NCBI GenBank assembly: GCA_047974745.1 | Contig: JBKECO010000012.1 | Coordinates: 22,141-86,140 of the forward strand | Length of the DNA stretch: 64,000 bases | DNA from: JBKECO01 sp047974745 | GTDB taxonomy: Bacteria > Bacillota > Clostridia > Lachnospirales > Lachnospiraceae | Direction of reading: 5' to 3' | Shown: piece after piece, positions 53,112-62,148 of the stretch | Position numbering within the stretch: the first letter of the stretch is position 1 | Layout of the letters: the number at the start of each line of letters is the position of its first letter | The notes under the pieces: generated by a model | The model's database searches: none | What the model was told of the DNA's origin: nothing | The model's input: the letters and a program-made list of their open reading frames with translations, nothing else | Translations under genes and position numbers: made by a program

Positions 53112-53772
53112 ATGTAAGCTATGCAACTTAGAGATCTCTGATAGAACTCAGATATGTCCGCTTTGCAAAACGGTGCTCGAGGGAACAGATGAATCCTGTG
53201 AGAATCAGTATCCCGATATCAGAGACCGTACGAAAAAAATGTTCTTCTGGACAAGAGTTTTCTTGTTCTTGGCAATCATAATCGAAATCATTTTTATCTA
53301 TTTTAACTACAAATATTTTGATGGTGTGTACTGGAGCCTGATTACAGGTGCTGGTCTGTTTTATATTTATTCCTTTCTAAGGCTGACAGTTGCCAATGAA
53401 CGAACCGGATATAAAACAAAATTCATCGGTCTGATCCTGCTGGCAGTGCTCTATGTGGTTCTGATCGACAGAGTGACTGGATTTCAGGGCTGGTCAGTCA
53501 ACTATGCGTTGCCTGGTGGTCTGTTGATTCTTGATCTTGTGACGGTCGTATTTATGATCTGGAACAGACGGAACTGGCAGAGTTATATCATGATTGAACT
53601 TATGAATATCGCACTTAGCCTGATTCCTGTTGTGTTGTTTCTAATGAATATTGTAACAGAACCATTTGTTACTTTTTTAAACTGTATTATAGCCGTACTT
53701 ATTTTTGCCGGTACAGTGATTATTGGTGATAAAAAAGCGATCGCCGAGCTAAAGAGAAGATTTCATGTCTGA
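53104..53772 (+). CDS. Zinc-ribbon membrane protein (DUF6320-like)
   Basis: A 222-residue protein. An N-terminal zinc ribbon (Cys4, Cys7, Cys18, Cys21: CKLC then CPLC) precedes about six membrane helices. The pattern resembles proteins I recall as DUF6320, but I could not check it. The ATG overlaps the acyltransferase stop by 8 bases, so translation is probably coupled; the longer frame starting at 53083 has no ribosome site of its own. A membrane role such as holding the acyltransferase or passing its product is a guess. Confidence 0.78.
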   Translation: MSRCKLCNLEISDRTQICPLCKTVLEGTDESCENQYPDIRDRTKKMFFWTRVFLFLAIIIEIIFIYFNYKYFDGVYWSLITGAGLFYIYSFLRLTVANERTGYKTKFIGLILLAVLYVVLIDRVTGFQGWSVNYALPGGLLILDLVTVVFMIWNRRNWQSYIMIELMNIALSLIPVVLFLMNIVTEPFVTFLNCIIAVLIFAGTVIIGDKKAIAELKRRFHV

Positions 53773-53797
53773 ATAGGTATAGGGAGACGAAGTATTT

Positions 53798-54751
53798 ATG
53801 GAACACAAAGAGATCAGTATTCGAGGGTTGCTGGTGCGTGAAGTGATCACACATTTTTCAAAAGAGCATCTATATTCCGGAAAACTGAACAAGGCACAGC
53901 CAGAGAGACCTGAGTATGAACCAAGATGGGTAGCACCAACAGGCTTTACCATGACACGGATTGCTCAGCCTGAATTCACAATGGAACTGCTCGAATATGA
54001 AAAGGGCAATCAGGAGTTGGTCATTCTCCAGCTGCATGGTGGGGGTTATATTGGTGAAATGCGCAATATATACCGTAATTTTGCCGTTATTTACAGTGAG
54101 GCTGCGGATCACTGCAGCGTTCTGACAACGGATTATAGAACAGCTCCTGAGCATCCCTATCCGGCAGCATTTGAAGACGCAGTGAACTCATATCACTGGC
54201 TGCTTAGGAACGGATATTGTGGAAGCCAGATCGTATTGGCCGGAGATTCGGCTGGCGGAGGGCTCGTATTAGCCCTTGCTCAGTATCTTAGAGATCAAGA
54301 CATTGAAATGCCCAAGGGGATCATTGCAATGTCTCCCTGGACGGATCAGACTGCATCAGGAGAGTCCTATGATACGAATTACGAGAAGGATCCACTGTTT
54401 GGTTATAGCAGAGAGAGTTTGATCTATAATCATGAGTATGCAGGAGATCACGATCTGAAAGATCCATATATTTCTCCGCTATTTGGCGACTTTACGGGTC
54501 TGCCGCCGATCCTTTTTCAGGTCGGTTCTGTTGAAATGCTCTTGAGTGATTCTGCTGATGCCGCGAAAAAGGCAAAGAGACAAGGTGTAAAAGTAAAACT
54601 GAGTATTTATGAAGGAATGTATCATGTATTCCAGATGGCGTTAAAGCTGATGCCTGAATCGAAGAGGGCTTGGGAAGAAGTCAATCAGTTCCTGAATGTG
54701 ATTCGCTTTGGCAAAGAATTAGAAAACAGCAGTATAATACAACATAAATAA
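53798..54751 (+). CDS. Alpha/beta hydrolase, HSL (hormone-sensitive lipase) type
   Basis: A 317-residue serine esterase. It has the oxyanion-hole motif HGGG (residues 80-83) and the nucleophile elbow GDSAGG (Ser151), the signature pair of the HSL group; a catalytic His lies in the GMYHVF stretch near 278. There is no signal peptide. Such esterases cleave short acyl esters. It is 25 bases after the membrane protein, on the same strand, in an apparent three-gene operon with an acyltransferase, so one enzyme may add and the other remove the same acyl group. Confidence 0.88.
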   Translation: MEHKEISIRGLLVREVITHFSKEHLYSGKLNKAQPERPEYEPRWVAPTGFTMTRIAQPEFTMELLEYEKGNQELVILQLHGGGYIGEMRNIYRNFAVIYSEAADHCSVLTTDYRTAPEHPYPAAFEDAVNSYHWLLRNGYCGSQIVLAGDSAGGGLVLALAQYLRDQDIEMPKGIIAMSPWTDQTASGESYDTNYEKDPLFGYSRESLIYNHEYAGDHDLKDPYISPLFGDFTGLPPILFQVGSVEMLLSDSADAAKKAKRQGVKVKLSIYEGMYHVFQMALKLMPESKRAWEEVNQFLNVIRFGKELENSSIIQHK

Positions 54752-54772
54752 ACAGCAGCATAGTATCATAAT

Positions 54773-54819
54773 AAGAGCCGGAAGAAGATCGAAGGAAATC
54801 GATTTCTCCCGGCTCTTTT
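54773..54819. terminator. Terminator between the cassette and the phosphofructokinase gene
   Basis: AAGAGCCGG/CCGGCTCTT pair across 27 bases (with further AAGATCG/CGATTT-like pairing inside) and a T run on the plus side. It lies between convergent genes and may serve both strands. Confidence 0.8.
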
Positions 54820-54831
54820 GTCTGATTAGGA

Positions 54832-56058
54832 TTATCCGAGATGGGAAACATTCAGGTATTTTGGAATCCCGTTCTCATAACTTGGATGTACCTCACCCTG
54901 GATCAGAGGTCTTAAGTATTGGTACATCGCGTCTGACACATCATTGCCATTCACGATCCATTCTGTGGGAACACTTTTTTCCTCGTTGGCGATTCCGCTT
55001 ATATCGGCATGATCGTATTCGATGCGATATGGATCACTGCCGCTGCGCTTCATGATGACCATGGCTCCGGTAACGCCTTCCAATGCAAAAGACACTGCTT
55101 TTTCACCTGATGTAAAGGACTCGTCTAAATCAGTTGCAGAGGCAATGTGCTCAGCACATCTTTGAAGAATGTTGAATTCTACAGATCTTACTTTTACGCC
55201 TAATCTGTCCTTGACCAAATTCTCCAGAGTTCGACCTGCACCGTTTAACTGCACATGTCCAAAATTATCAAGTGTGGAGCCAGAAGCGCTGATATATGTG
55301 CCATCCTTATCACGGATTCCCTCGGATACAGCAACAATCACATTAGAATGCTCCTCCATTACTTTTTTTACATCATCAATAAAACGGTCACGATCAAAGG
55401 GGGATTCCGGCAGATAGATCAAATGCGGTGCGGCAGAATAGTCAGTTCTTGCCAAGCAGGAAGCGGCTGTCAGCCAGCCTGCATCACGCCCCATGACCTC
55501 AATGATTGTGACGCTCTTCAAGTCATAGATATAGATGTCATGTGCCATCTCCAGGATAGAAGTCGCTACGTATTTTGCAGCAGACCCGAATCCGGGAGTA
55601 TGATCCGTTGCACACAGGTCATTGTCGATTGTCTTTGGGACACCGATAAAGCGAATCTCACTGTTTATGGACTTACCATAGACAGACAATTTCATGACAG
55701 TATCCATAGAATCATTGCCGCCAATGTAAAAAAAGGCTCCAATATTTAACGCATCCAATTCAGAGAATATCTGTTCATATAATTTTGGATCATTTTTTTC
55801 AGAAGGCAGTTTAAAACGACATGAGCCCAGATACATGGCAGGTGTCTGTTTGAGCTGCTTTACAAAATCCGGTGACTGGATCGCCTTATAGGAGAGATTT
55901 TTGTAATTACCTTTTAAAATTCCCTCGATCCCATGCAGGGATCCATAGACTGTATCATATTCTCCACAGGAGAGGGCGGCATTCAAAACACCGGCAAGAC
56001 TTGCATTGATGGCTGAAGTAGGTCCTCCAGACTGTGCTACAATACAATTTTTTTTCAT
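54832..56058 (-). CDS. pfp: Pyrophosphate-dependent 6-phosphofructokinase
   Basis: A 408-residue phosphofructokinase. PPi use rather than ATP use is read from GGNDS (residues 113-117), where ATP enzymes have GGDGS, and from PKTIDND (141-147), where ATP enzymes have PGTIDND. It phosphorylates fructose 6-phosphate reversibly, so it serves glycolysis and gluconeogenesis. The gene for a membrane protein is 17 bases upstream on the same strand. An AAAGGAG ribosome site precedes the ATG. Confidence 0.9.
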   Translation of the reverse strand: MKKNCIVAQSGGPTSAINASLAGVLNAALSCGEYDTVYGSLHGIEGILKGNYKNLSYKAIQSPDFVKQLKQTPAMYLGSCRFKLPSEKNDPKLYEQIFSELDALNIGAFFYIGGNDSMDTVMKLSVYGKSINSEIRFIGVPKTIDNDLCATDHTPGFGSAAKYVATSILEMAHDIYIYDLKSVTIIEVMGRDAGWLTAASCLARTDYSAAPHLIYLPESPFDRDRFIDDVKKVMEEHSNVIVAVSEGIRDKDGTYISASGSTLDNFGHVQLNGAGRTLENLVKDRLGVKVRSVEFNILQRCAEHIASATDLDESFTSGEKAVSFALEGVTGAMVIMKRSGSDPYRIEYDHADISGIANEEKSVPTEWIVNGNDVSDAMYQYLRPLIQGEVHPSYENGIPKYLNVSHLG

Positions 56059-56075
56059 TGTGAACTCCTTTCAGA

Positions 56076-56774
56076 TCAGTTCGTAATATATTCAATAAAT
56101 TCTGTACCGACAGTCATATTTTCTGCATTATACACCAGCCCTGCATAGGGAGGACTTTCGTATAAACTGCCTTTTGTCATTCCGCTATTTGCATCTGCTA
56201 AGACACCAAAAGCTTCTTCCTGACCGGTTTCCGGATCAACAGCATACAGGATTCGGTCGTCAAGAGCAGCAATTTCACTCTCGCTCATATAGGAAGAAAG
56301 CGGCATCATATATCCCTGCTCCGCAATATATTGGTACATTTGTTCATCTGCAGTGACCATATCAATATCCCCGGCCATCAGCAGTGTGACCATCACCTGA
56401 AGGATCTGCGGATTTGAGACCATGCCCTCCTCGGTAAATGAAATCAGAATACTGGTATTGAATGATATTGTATTCAGTTCAGGGTCCAGATCCTGTTCCG
56501 TCAAAAAGGTATCAAAGGTGTCGTCTTGCTCAGCATCATAATAGGGGTCCGCGTTGATCGCTAAAACATTCAGTACTACATCCGGCTCTGTTCTCAAAAG
56601 TCCCTGTATCAACGATACACATAAGATCAAAGCAATCAGTACGCCCAGGATCGGAGCTTTATAATAGGTCCAGATATAATCGATCTTATCCCGAAGCTTC
56701 ATGCCCTTTAGTTTGCTGCGCTCTGCTCTGATCATGTTCTTTATATCTGTCTTCGTTTCTGTGTCATGTGCCAT
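56076..56774 (-). CDS. Single-pass membrane protein of unknown function
   Basis: A 232-residue protein. A charged N-terminus (~35 residues) is followed by one membrane helix (~41-60) and ~170 outside residues with alternating strands and helices (YMSESEIAALDDRILYAVD). It resembles the DUF of tripartite-like or lipoprotein-sized solute domains only weakly, so I leave it unnamed. The start is at 56774, with AAGGAGCC 6-8 bases upstream on the minus strand; 56792 would include this site. A minus-strand promoter lies 31 bases upstream. It is followed by the phosphofructokinase gene. Confidence 0.75.
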   Translation of the reverse strand: MAHDTETKTDIKNMIRAERSKLKGMKLRDKIDYIWTYYKAPILGVLIALILCVSLIQGLLRTEPDVVLNVLAINADPYYDAEQDDTFDTFLTEQDLDPELNTISFNTSILISFTEEGMVSNPQILQVMVTLLMAGDIDMVTADEQMYQYIAEQGYMMPLSSYMSESEIAALDDRILYAVDPETGQEEAFGVLADANSGMTKGSLYESPPYAGLVYNAENMTVGTEFIEYITN

Positions 56775-56804
56775 AAGTTGGCTCCTTTCCATCTGCTTTT
56801 TTAC

Positions 56805-56833
56805 ATTTTAACGGAAAAGCTTTAAAATGAAAA
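56805..56833 (-). promoter_or_regulatory. Promoter for the membrane protein-phosphofructokinase unit
   Basis: On the minus strand TTTTCA, a 17-base spacer, then TAAAAT, 31 bases before the start codon. Confidence 0.6.
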
Positions 56834-56914
56834 TCCCATTTTGAAATTAAAAGAGATTTTCATCAATAATGGCTGGATCAAAGACCATTATCTTTTGAAA
56901 ATACAAGAATAAGG

Positions 56915-56943
56915 TTGACGGCATTTTATGTATTTCCTATAAT
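56915..56943 (+). promoter_or_regulatory. Strong promoter for the surface protein-clpC unit
   Basis: TTGACG, a 17-base spacer, then a perfect TATAAT. Transcription should begin near 56950. In-frame TTG 56915 and ATG 56942 lie before this point and cannot be starts, which supports GTG 56999. Confidence 0.8.
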
Positions 56944-56998
56944 GTCTTTAAACAGAGTGGGTGTAAACTTAGCTGGATTCAACATAGAGGTGAACATA

Positions 56999-58963
56999 GT
57001 GAATGGAATAAAAAGAATAAGAAAATTAACAATAATTATGATAATATGCCTGATGGGAGTCGGTTTGCTTCCCCTTACGGCCAAGGCGGCAGGAAGTCTG
57101 TCTATTTCGTTTTCAGACTCTTCGATCACAGCAGGAGAGACTGTAAAAACGACTGTTGAAGTCTCAGGAGAAGGCGGTACACAAGCTTCAACAGACATGA
57201 CAATTACATACAGTTCAGATCTGCTCGAGTATGTATCGAGCTCAGACAGTTCGTCGACAGAATCCGATGGCAGGATTACTGCCTCAGGTTCCACGGTCAC
57301 TTTGACTTTTAAGGGAATCGCTTCAGGACGAGCTCATATTGTTGCAGAAGGCAATGGAGTCACTGCTGCAGGAGCATATGTAACAGTGAGTGGAAGTACA
57401 GCAACAGACAGTGATGATGAGGATTCTACTGTAAATTTATCCGGAGATAATTCTCTGAAGTCATTATCAATTTCAGAAGGAACCCTGTCCCCTTCTTTTT
57501 CAAGCGCAACAACAAAATATACTGCTAAGGTGGATTCAGATGTTACGGAGATCACAGTATCACCTGTGACATCCAATAGTAAGGCAGAGATAAAATCCAT
57601 AACTGGTAATGAGGATTTATCAGAAGGTGAAAATATCGTCGAGATCACCGTGGCAGCAGAGAATAAAAGTGAAGCAACCTATCAGATCACCGTAACAAAA
57701 GCCTCTGAGGATACACAAAATGAGTCTTCTGGATCTGGGACAGACTCAGAAACAGAGTCTGAAACTGCTTCAACAGAGGAAATGGATGTAACGGTCACAG
57801 GGGATGGCATTGTTGTTGGTAGCAACAGCTATCAGATTTCAGATGAATTTACAGAAGAAGATATTCCGGAAGGGTTCGTTGCTTCTGAAATTCAGTACAA
57901 CAGTGAAATGTATCAAGGTGCAATTTATGAAAAAGGACAGATCGGTGTTTTGTATCTGGTCAATATAGCCGATAATACAGACAAAGGTTTTTATGTCTAT
58001 GATATGAATTCAGATTCGTTCTATCCATTGATTCGAGTTACTGTTGGGATGTCCGAGTTGATTCTTATGAATCCGACTCCTGGAAATCTTCCTCCGCTGA
58101 ACTATATTGAGGCGGATTTGAATTATAAAGATATTGGAACGATCAAGGCATTCGTTTATGATACAGCGACAGCGAACAATGAAGAAATTCTGCGGGAGAG
58201 TATAACTGAAACGACAGAAACAGCAGATACGGAAGCTGTTACAGAAGCTGTTACAGAAGCGGCAGCTACAGAAACGACTTCGTCAGACACTTTCTACCTT
58301 GTATTTGCCATTGATGAGACTGGGTCAATGGGCTGGTATCAATATGATACAGTCCAAGATACATTTCAGCGGCTCAATACGCAACTGATTCCTGAAGAAA
58401 CGGATAATACAAGTATAGAAAGTCTCCAGGCATCACTGACCACTTTAAGTGAGAAATATGAAACACTACGCACAAATAATAGAAGAATGCTTGTTATTGG
58501 CATATTCCTTTTTGCGATTTTGATTATTGTGATTATAAATCTAATATTGAAAATCAGAGATAACAGAGTGGATCCTTCACAAAAAGCAGTAACAAAAAAA
58601 GACAGTTCTAGAGTAATAGGTATCGACGAAGATATATACGAAAAAATTGACGAAGATATTGAAGAAGACTTAAAAGAAGACTTAAAAGATGAACCAATAG
58701 AGTCCCCAATAGAGTCCCCAAAAGAGTCCAAAGTGGAACGATTCGACGACCTGGAGGAGGATTTTGAGGTAGAAACAGACATCGAAGAGGAGGAACTGCA
58801 GGGTCGGCCATTTTTCAGGAGAAAAAAGAAGGCAGAACCAGGCAGTGAATCAGCTCGTCTTCAAAAAAATGCAGATACAAAAACAAAACAGCATGATAAA
58901 GATCAGGTTGAGAAAACATCATCAGAAGATGATGACTTAGAAATCTTGGATCTGAATGAATAG
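56999..58963 (+). CDS. Surface protein with cohesin-like and cadherin-like domains and a charged cytoplasmic tail
   Basis: A 654-residue protein. A signal peptide ends near AKA-AG (residue 30). Residues ~31-140 look like a cohesin-type beta sandwich (SLSISFSDSSITAGETVKTT), residues ~155-240 like a cadherin-like beta sandwich (LKSLSISEGTLSPSFSSATT, then YTAKVDSDVTEITVSP), then Thr/Glu-rich linkers with tandem repeats, a membrane helix at ~497-517, and a 137-residue tail that is mostly acidic then Lys-rich. The tail would be cytoplasmic. Start GTG 56999 has AGAGG 56986-56990. It precedes clpC by 11 bases, so expression may be linked. Confidence 0.8.
   Translation: MNGIKRIRKLTIIMIICLMGVGLLPLTAKAAGSLSISFSDSSITAGETVKTTVEVSGEGGTQASTDMTITYSSDLLEYVSSSDSSSTESDGRITASGSTVTLTFKGIASGRAHIVAEGNGVTAAGAYVTVSGSTATDSDDEDSTVNLSGDNSLKSLSISEGTLSPSFSSATTKYTAKVDSDVTEITVSPVTSNSKAEIKSITGNEDLSEGENIVEITVAAENKSEATYQITVTKASEDTQNESSGSGTDSETESETASTEEMDVTVTGDGIVVGSNSYQISDEFTEEDIPEGFVASEIQYNSEMYQGAIYEKGQIGVLYLVNIADNTDKGFYVYDMNSDSFYPLIRVTVGMSELILMNPTPGNLPPLNYIEADLNYKDIGTIKAFVYDTATANNEEILRESITETTETADTEAVTEAVTEAAATETTSSDTFYLVFAIDETGSMGWYQYDTVQDTFQRLNTQLIPEETDNTSIESLQASLTTLSEKYETLRTNNRRMLVIGIFLFAILIIVIINLILKIRDNRVDPSQKAVTKKDSSRVIGIDEDIYEKIDEDIEEDLKEDLKDEPIESPIESPKESKVERFDDLEEDFEVETDIEEEELQGRPFFRRKKKAEPGSESARLQKNADTKTKQHDKDQVEKTSSEDDDLEILDLNE
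58232..58729 (+). repeat. Tandem in-frame repeats in the surface protein gene
   Basis: Two 12-base units (gaagctgttaca) at 58232-58255, two 12-base units (gaagacttaaaa) at 58664-58687, and three 12-base units (ccaatagagtcc-like) at 58694-58729. All keep frame. Confidence 0.85.
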
Positions 58964-58974
58964 GCGGATGAAAT

Positions 58975-61428
58975 ATGCAGAGACCATATACAACTCAGGC
59001 ACAGGCGACATTAAAGCAGGCCCAGAAAATAGCAAAGTCACTTAATCACAATTATACAGGAACAGAACATATTCTGCTGGGACTGCTCAAAGAGCAAAAT
59101 AGTCTGGCATTTCAGGTGCTGGATGAGAATAATGTAGATGCTGCACAGCTCCTCGATCTGGTGGAGAATCTGATCGCGCCCTCAGGTCAGGTGGCGTTTG
59201 CAGACATGGATGGCTGGACTCCAAGAGCAGAGCAGATCTTAGAAGCATCACAGCATGAAGCAGAAAGATTTCGACATGAAAGAGTAGGAACGGAACATAT
59301 TTTGATCTCCATTATAAAGGAATCGGAATGTGCAGCCTCAAGACTTCTGAATACACTGGGAATCAATGTGCAAAAACTATATATCGATCTTCTTGCTGCA
59401 ATGGGAGAAGATGCGTCAGCATACAAGGAAGATATGCAGGCGAGGATGGGAAATAGAAAATCCGAGAATACACATACTCTTGATCAATACTCAAGAGATT
59501 TGACGGAGATGGCCAGAGAAGGCAGATTAGATCCCGTGATCGGAAGAACAGATGAAATACAAAGAGTGATACAGATTCTGAGCAGACGCGGAAAAAATAA
59601 TCCATGTCTGATCGGTGAGCCTGGTGTAGGTAAGACCGCCATCGTGGAAGGTCTCGCCCAGAGAATCGTCAAAGGACTGGTTCCGGATACGGTTCTTGGC
59701 AAGCGTGTGGTAACTCTGGATCTCTCTGGAATGATTGCAGGATCGAAGTATCGAGGAGAGTTCGAAGAACGCATCAAAAAAGTTCTTGCAGAAGTGATCG
59801 CAAGTGGAAATGTACTGCTTTTTATAGACGAGATCCATACAATAATCGGAGCCGGTGGTGCAGAGGGTGCAATCGATGCATCGAATATCTTAAAACCATC
59901 TCTGGCACGAGGGGAGATACAGCTGATCGGTGCGACTACGATCGAAGAATACAGAAAATATATAGAAAAGGACGCAGCACTGGAAAGACGATTCCAGCCA
60001 GTCACTGTGGATGAACCTACTGAGGAACAGACAATTGAAATTTTGACAGGGCTAAGACCAAAATATGAGGAACACCATCATGTTGTCATTACTGATGAAG
60101 GAATTCGTGCTGCAGTAAAACTCGCTGCTCGTTATATTAGTGACAGATTTTTACCGGATAAAGCGATTGATCTCATGGACGAGGCTTCCTCCAGAGTCAG
60201 ATTAAAAGGATTTCAGATTCCGGATCAAATGAGAGAATTGGAGTTGGAACTGAGTTACTTTGATTCACAAATTGAAGGGGCTCTGACCGAAAGTCAGCTT
60301 GAGGACGCTGTCCGACTCAGTAATGAAAAAAAGGCAGCAGAGATCAAGTACAAGAGAATGGTAAAGAAATATCATAAAGACGCCAATAAAAAGACCCTTG
60401 TCGTAGGCGAGGAGGAGATGGCGGATATTGTTTCCAGCTGGACGAAAATTCCGGTCAGCAAGCTCGCTGAAAATGAAGCAGTCAAACTGAGAAAACTGGA
60501 GAAAACACTTCACAAGCGTGTCATTGGGCAGGAAGAGGCTGTGTTAGCAGTTGCAAAAGCAGTGAGAAGAGGCAGAGTTGGTCTCAAAGATCCAAACAGA
60601 CCAATTGGTTCCTTTTTATTCTTAGGACCGACCGGAGTCGGAAAAACGGAAATTACGAAAGCCCTTGCTGAAGCTATGTTCGGTAATGAGCAGTCTATGA
60701 TCCGTGTAGATATGTCGGAATACATGGAAAAACACAGTGTTTCAAAATTGATCGGTTCCCCACCGGGATACGTGGGATATGATGAGGGCGGACAACTCAG
60801 TGAGAAGGTTCGAAGAAATCCATATGCAGTTATTTTGTTCGATGAAATTGAAAAAGCACACTCTGATGTATTTAATATCCTGCTTCAGGTGTTGGATGAT
60901 GGTCATATAACAGATGCACAGGGAAGACGGATCGATTTTAAAAATACGATCATTATTATGACATCCAATGCGGGAGCACAGTCTATTATTGAACCAAAAC
61001 GTCTCGGCTTTGGCGGCGAAAATGATGAAAAGCAAAATTATAACAGAATGAAGGACGGTGTTATGGAAGAAGTCAAGCGAATCTACAAGCCTGAATTCAT
61101 AAACCGTATTGATGAGATCATCGTGTTCCGTGCATTGAACAAAGAGGATATGAAAAAGATCGTAACTTTGATGTCAAAGACACTGATCGATCGTTGCAAG
61201 TCAAATATGAATATTGATCTCAGTATCAGAGATTCGGTCAAATCATTTATTGTTGAGACGGCATTCGACCCTAAATTCGGAGCAAGACCACTCAGAAGAA
61301 TGATCCAGAACAGGATCGAGGATGCATTAGCTGAGGAAATACTTGCTGGCAGGATCAAAGAAGGTTCCAAAGTAACAGTGGGATTGAAGGGGAAAGAAAT
61401 CACATTTCTCTCACAGGAAAAGGTTTAA
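58975..61428 (+). CDS. clpC: ATP-dependent protease ATPase subunit ClpC
   Basis: An 817-residue Hsp100 protein. Two Clp N repeats (~1-145), first AAA+ domain with Walker A GEPGVGKT (214-221), a coiled-coil middle region (~400-490), second AAA+ domain with GPTGVGKTE (551-559) and a C-terminal Clp D2-small domain. It unfolds substrates for ClpP. ATG 58975 is used. Unlike many Firmicutes, ctsR, mcsA and mcsB are not found upstream; a surface protein gene occupies that place. Downstream radA is a common neighbour in this bacterial group. Confidence 0.97.
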   Translation: MQRPYTTQAQATLKQAQKIAKSLNHNYTGTEHILLGLLKEQNSLAFQVLDENNVDAAQLLDLVENLIAPSGQVAFADMDGWTPRAEQILEASQHEAERFRHERVGTEHILISIIKESECAASRLLNTLGINVQKLYIDLLAAMGEDASAYKEDMQARMGNRKSENTHTLDQYSRDLTEMAREGRLDPVIGRTDEIQRVIQILSRRGKNNPCLIGEPGVGKTAIVEGLAQRIVKGLVPDTVLGKRVVTLDLSGMIAGSKYRGEFEERIKKVLAEVIASGNVLLFIDEIHTIIGAGGAEGAIDASNILKPSLARGEIQLIGATTIEEYRKYIEKDAALERRFQPVTVDEPTEEQTIEILTGLRPKYEEHHHVVITDEGIRAAVKLAARYISDRFLPDKAIDLMDEASSRVRLKGFQIPDQMRELELELSYFDSQIEGALTESQLEDAVRLSNEKKAAEIKYKRMVKKYHKDANKKTLVVGEEEMADIVSSWTKIPVSKLAENEAVKLRKLEKTLHKRVIGQEEAVLAVAKAVRRGRVGLKDPNRPIGSFLFLGPTGVGKTEITKALAEAMFGNEQSMIRVDMSEYMEKHSVSKLIGSPPGYVGYDEGGQLSEKVRRNPYAVILFDEIEKAHSDVFNILLQVLDDGHITDAQGRRIDFKNTIIIMTSNAGAQSIIEPKRLGFGGENDEKQNYNRMKDGVMEEVKRIYKPEFINRIDEIIVFRALNKEDMKKIVTLMSKTLIDRCKSNMNIDLSIRDSVKSFIVETAFDPKFGARPLRRMIQNRIEDALAEEILAGRIKEGSKVTVGLKGKEITFLSQEKV

Positions 61429-61442
61429 ATTGTAAAAACGTA

Positions 61443-61471
61443 TGGAAATCTATATTTTTCTGTACTATAAT
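61443..61471 (+). promoter_or_regulatory. Promoter for the small conserved gene
   Basis: TGGAAA, a 17-base spacer and a perfect TATAAT. The transcript would begin near 61478 and carry a leader of ~110 bases. Confidence 0.6.
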
Positions 61472-61477
61472 TAGTAA

Positions 61478-61590
61478 ATGACAAGGGGCTTGGAACAATT
61501 TGCTCCCCGATACCATGGAACGATGGACAGACAGGAGCCTGGTATCAAAAAATAAAAATCAGTGTGCTTAAATGCTCATAGGAGGATAAA
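61478..61590 (+). promoter_or_regulatory. Structured leader with pseudoknot potential
   Basis: Pairings visible: GGGG 61485-61488 with CCCC 61505-61508; GATACCA 61509-61515 with TGGTATC 61540-61546; and GCTCC 61502-61506 with GGAGC 61534-61538, which interleaves with the second and would form a pseudoknot. I do not recognise a known riboswitch family. A function is not shown. Confidence 0.4.
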
Positions 61591-62004
61591 ATGTCAGTAA
61601 TTAATGAATTGATTCGCACCGAATCAGATGGAACGATCAGTTTTGGAGATTATACACTCGGTCAGAAAGCGAAGCTTGATAATTTTGAGTATCAAGGGGA
61701 TGTGTATAAGGTGAAAACATTCCATGAAATCACAAAACTGGAGCGGAACGGAATTCTTGTGTACGAATCAGTACCTGGAACTGCTGTTTGGAATTTTAAT
61801 GCGGCAGAGGATGGTGTTACTTTCCATGTGGAAGCTGCAGAGGATGTGCAGATCACATTAGAGCTGGAAGCAGGCAATGATTATGATGTTGAAATAAATA
61901 GTGAAGATGCTGGTGTGATGAAAACGAATCTTGGTGGAAAACTCAGCCTGAGTATTGAGATGGAACCGGATACTTGTGCCAAAGTGGCAATCACAAAGAA
62001 ATAG
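61591..62004 (+). CDS. Small conserved hypothetical protein (often labelled endosialidase)
   Basis: A 137-residue, beta-rich protein with no signal peptide or membrane segment. The GTISFGDYTLGQKAKLDNF and KTNLGGKLSLSIEM stretches match a small Clostridia protein family that databases often call endosialidase. It is far too short for an endosialidase and no catalytic motif is seen, so that name should not be carried over. AGGAGG precedes the ATG. It sits between clpC and radA, with its own promoter and structured leader. Confidence 0.8.
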   Translation: MSVINELIRTESDGTISFGDYTLGQKAKLDNFEYQGDVYKVKTFHEITKLERNGILVYESVPGTAVWNFNAAEDGVTFHVEAAEDVQITLELEAGNDYDVEINSEDAGVMKTNLGGKLSLSIEMEPDTCAKVAITKK

Positions 62005-62043
62005 AGACATCCATAAAGTAAAGAACAGAATCAGACTCTATAT

Positions 62044-62094
62044 AAAACTCCTGCCAGAAACAGTAACCGAACTGTCAATGGTACGGAGTTTTTT
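62044..62094 (+). terminator. Terminator before radA
   Basis: AAAACTCC/GGAGTTTT outer stem with an inner ACAGT/ACTGT hairpin, ending in six T. Confidence 0.8.
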
Positions 62095-62148
62095 GCTCAC
62101 CAGATACTCATTCAGAATGGAAACGCATAACAGAGAGGACAGTACGAA

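Noticed and set aside
56915..56998. N-terminal extension of the surface protein
   Set aside because: TTG 56915 is the -35 element itself and ATG 56942 lies in the -10; the signal peptide begins only after GTG 56999.
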